A stretch of DNA of 5,856 nt from Lichenicoccus sp964245755. GTDB lineage: Bacteria > Pseudomonadota > Alphaproteobacteria > Acetobacterales > Acetobacteraceae. The stretch spans positions 1 to 5,856 of the forward strand of contig CAXTNV010000172.1 in assembly GCA_964245755.1 (NCBI GenBank). Direction: 5' to 3'. The first letter of the stretch is position 1; every line of letters begins with the position of its first letter. Under the pieces are notes generated by a model. That model was not told where the DNA came from and ran no database searches. It saw only the letters and a list, made by a program, of their open reading frames with translations. The translations under genes and the position numbers were made by a program. Below are positions 5,417 to 5,856 of the stretch, one piece after another.

Positions 5417-5856
5417 TCAAGCCACTGTCTTCATTCCGAAGCGCCTGTAAAGTCGTTCTGCACTCGACCGGTTGTCATTCTCCACCTTCAAATCGAACTG
5501 AACAGCTCCTCGCTCTTGAAAGGTGCTGAAGGCCTGCAGCAACAGGGCTCCGCCGACACCCTTACGCCGCCATGGCTCCGAGACAGCCAGATCCTTGAGG
5601 AACGCGCTTGTCCAACACTGAGCTAATCCAATTACGCACCCGTCCTCATCAAGGGCGAGGAAGAAAACCGCCGGGTCGTATCTGGATCCTCACGTATGGC
5701 GCACCACCAAGCATCGAACGGATCAACATGACCTCCTCCAGATCTGTATGCTTCGACGAGAAGGTGGTCCGCCTGTTTCGAATGTCGCTTGAAATCAAAT
5801 GGCGGCGAGGCATTGGCAAGTTGTTGCTCACTGGCCGGAACGAAGCGGCTGGGCCA
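5417..5856 (-). pseudogene. GNAT-family N-acetyltransferase, 5' partial and frameshifted
   Basis: The minus strand enters at the window end without a start codon. One frame gives FDFKRHSKQADHLLVEAYRS, then GGGHVDPFDAWWCAIREDPD, up to 5680. The family sequence resumes in a second frame with DPAVFFLALDEDG, VIGLAQCWTS and FLKDLAVSEPWRRKGVGGAL, then a Phe/Gln-rich helix and DLKVENDNRSSAERLYRRFG, ending MKTVA and TGA at 5417-5419. Motif A is clear as RRKGVGGALL (R-x-x-G-x-G), the acetyl-CoA pyrophosphate-binding loop; ENDN and AERLYRRFGM are the usual GNAT C-terminal end. The 440 bases are one short of 147 codons, and GAT-AC in place of an expected GAT-TAC at about 5679-5682 explains it: one T seems lost. 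The acceptor substrate is unknown. It may be a real pseudogene or a base-call error. The first 18 codons fall in the 55-bp end repeat and may not be native. Confidence 0.8.
5802..5856. repeat. right copy of 55-bp terminal inverted repeat (probable assembly overlap)
   Basis: Exact reverse complement of bases 1-55; the match ends at 5801. The GNAT frame on the minus strand stays open through it, but no ATG, GTG or TTG start occurs in that frame inside the repeat. Confidence 0.9.

Noticed and set aside
1..5856. Transposon bounded by 55-bp terminal inverted repeats
   Set aside because: No transposase or resolvase, repeats lie within open frames, and 55 is a usual assembler overlap; kept only as a finding to test.
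1..5856. CRISPR array, tRNA, rRNA or toxin-antitoxin pair
   Set aside because: No regularly spaced repeats, no tRNA-like cloverleaf or rRNA-like sequence recognised, and no small gene pair with recognisable toxin or antitoxin motifs.

Overview
The window looks like one whole scaffold from a draft or metagenome assembly of a high-GC alphaproteobacterium. Three things point there: strong G/C bias at third codon positions through most of the window, a GcrA-family regulator (a family essentially restricted to Alphaproteobacteria), and the combination of GcrA, ParB-like and XF1762-type genes that I associate with plasmids and integrated elements of Acetobacteraceae, Methylobacterium and relatives. 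The genus-level guess is inference. A run of 10 Ns at 1803-1812 and an exact 55-bp inverted match between the two window ends are assembly features as much as biology.

Every supported gene lies on the minus strand, so transcription runs from right to left. From the right edge: (1) 5417-5856, a GNAT acetyltransferase lacking its start and carrying one apparent 1-base deletion; (2) 4646-5266, a complete LysE/RhtB-type exporter; (3) 4297-4645, a 349-bp spacer with no convincing gene; (4) 2612-4296, a ParB-like nuclease/partition-type protein split by an apparent 1-base deletion near 3275; (5) 2064-2570, a GcrA-family transcription regulator; (6) 1224-1999, a protein with an N-terminal Cys-rich zinc-binding-type segment and an XF1762-type GNAT-like domain, interrupted by the N gap; (7) 670-1032, a small unknown protein with an N-terminal membrane segment or signal anchor; (8) 1-673, an unknown protein coupled to it by an ATGA overlap and running off the left edge.

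The block from 4296 down to 1 reads as an accessory module of a plasmid or integrated element: ParB-like, GcrA-like and XF1762-like genes follow one another with 41- and 64-bp gaps and probably share transcription. The LysE-GNAT pair to the right is less GC-rich, has ordinary metabolic or resistance-type functions, and may be a neighbouring cargo or chromosomal segment. No CRISPR array, tRNA, rRNA, transposase or integrase was found. The least explained genes are the coupled pair at the left end. Two separate single-base frameshifts plus the N gap suggest low coverage or real decay, and read data are needed to tell these apart.
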